Shown: piece after piece, positions 6,536 through 6,827 of the stretch
Layout: each line of letters begins with the position of its first letter
How positions within the stretch are numbered: the stretch's first letter is position 1
Assembly (NCBI GenBank): GCA_937925385.1
Contig: CALEWN010000133.1
Location: forward strand, 1 to 6,827
DNA: 6,827 bases
From: an uncultured Senegalimassilia sp.
GTDB taxonomy: Bacteria > Actinomycetota > Coriobacteriia > Coriobacteriales > Eggerthellaceae
Direction of reading: 5' to 3'
Made by a program: the position numbers and the translations under genes
The notes under the pieces: model-generated
Database searches by the model: none
Seen by the model: only the letters and a program-made list of their open reading frames with translations
What the model was told of the DNA's origin: nothing

Positions 6536-6827
6536 TCATGCCAGGCGGAAGCCAAGACGACCGGCACGGGCATCCGCGGACTCAAGAACCACTTCTACGC
6601 GCTGACCCAGCCGGAACACGCGTCCGCTGTCCTGACCGACCAGCATGCAGCCAGCCGCATCGAGCGCGAAGTATTCGCCGCCTAAATGCCTGGCCGCCAC
6701 CAGCCCTTCCGCGGTGTTGTCGAGCTTCACGTACATGCCGTATGCGGCAACCCCCGACACCGCTGCCGTGAATGCCTGCCCGATGAAACGTGACATGTAC
6801 TCGGCAAGCTTGAGCTCCTGCGACTTG
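6536..6827 (-). CDS. rnr: Ribonuclease R, C-terminal S1 domain (5' part outside window)
   Basis: Only the last 96 or so codons are seen; the frame is open to the right edge. RNase R is a 3'-to-5' exoribonuclease that degrades structured RNA. The visible part begins with KSQELKLAEYMSRFIGQAF, where the helix before the S1 domain lies, followed by an S1 RNA-binding fold containing AAYGMYVKLDNTAEGLV and the family-typical GQDSGRVFRLGQRVEVV. The protein stops almost directly after the S1 domain, with no lysine-rich tail like that of E. coli RNase R. The same segment could belong to an RNase II-like protein, but the G-x-x-x-G-x-x-x-RLG pattern favours RNase R. A terminator follows, so it is probably not part of the fab operon. 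Confidence 0.85.
   Translation of the reverse strand, partial: KSQELKLAEYMSRFIGQAFTAAVSGVAAYGMYVKLDNTAEGLVAARHLGGEYFALDAAGCMLVGQDSGRVFRLGQRVEVVLESADARAGRLGFRLA

Noticed and set aside
5305..6771. 488-codon plus-strand open frame opposite fabK and the rnr end
   Set aside because: It lies antisense to genes with clear motifs, crosses the intergenic region and has no recognisable domain. Long antisense frames are expected in GC-rich coding DNA.
1..6827. CRISPR arrays, tRNA genes, insertion sequences or long repeats
   Set aside because: Nothing of this kind was seen; the window is filled by housekeeping genes with short gaps.

Overview
The window holds most of a type II fatty-acid synthesis (FAS II) operon, all on the minus strand, with the end of an RNase R gene upstream of it. 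The DNA is GC-rich and densely packed. The gene order (fabK-fabD-fabG-fabF-fabZ-acc) is the arrangement familiar from Firmicutes, yet base composition and protein style are of a high-GC bacterium. My best guess is a gut Coriobacteriia (Eggerthellaceae-like) actinobacterium. That is an inference from gene order and composition, not from a marker gene.

Layout in the direction of transcription (right to left): (1) 6827-6536, the C-terminal end of RNase R, ending in an S1 domain. (2) 6535-6316, a 220-bp intergenic region with an intrinsic terminator for rnr at about 6486-6449, a sigma70-type promoter candidate at 6412-6385, and a leader of about 60 nt holding a small hairpin and two short palindromes. 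(3) fabK 6315-5353. (4) fabD 5343-4411. (5) fabG 4407-3643. (6) fabF 3646-2366. (7) a 65-bp gap with a GC-rich hairpin. (8) fabZ 2300-1851. (9) 1828 to beyond the left edge, a very long open frame for a fused acetyl-CoA carboxylase carboxyltransferase (AccD followed by AccA). Its frame has no stop anywhere from 1828 to the left edge.

How they work together: the carboxyltransferase moves CO2 from biotin to acetyl-CoA to give malonyl-CoA. FabD moves malonyl onto acyl carrier protein. FabF condenses malonyl-ACP with the growing chain. FabG reduces the 3-keto group, FabZ dehydrates, and FabK (FMN enzyme) reduces the enoyl bond. Spacings of 9, 3, -4, 65 and 22 nt imply one transcript. Missing from the visible part are acyl carrier protein, FabH, the biotin carrier AccB and biotin carboxylase AccC.

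The most unusual point is the carboxyltransferase. Ahead of its zinc ribbon it carries about 220 extra residues, and residues ~93-195 look like a decayed N-terminal domain of biotin carboxylase (AccC). In the Firmicute order accC lies exactly between fabZ and accD, so this may be the remnant of an accC gene fused in frame to accD.
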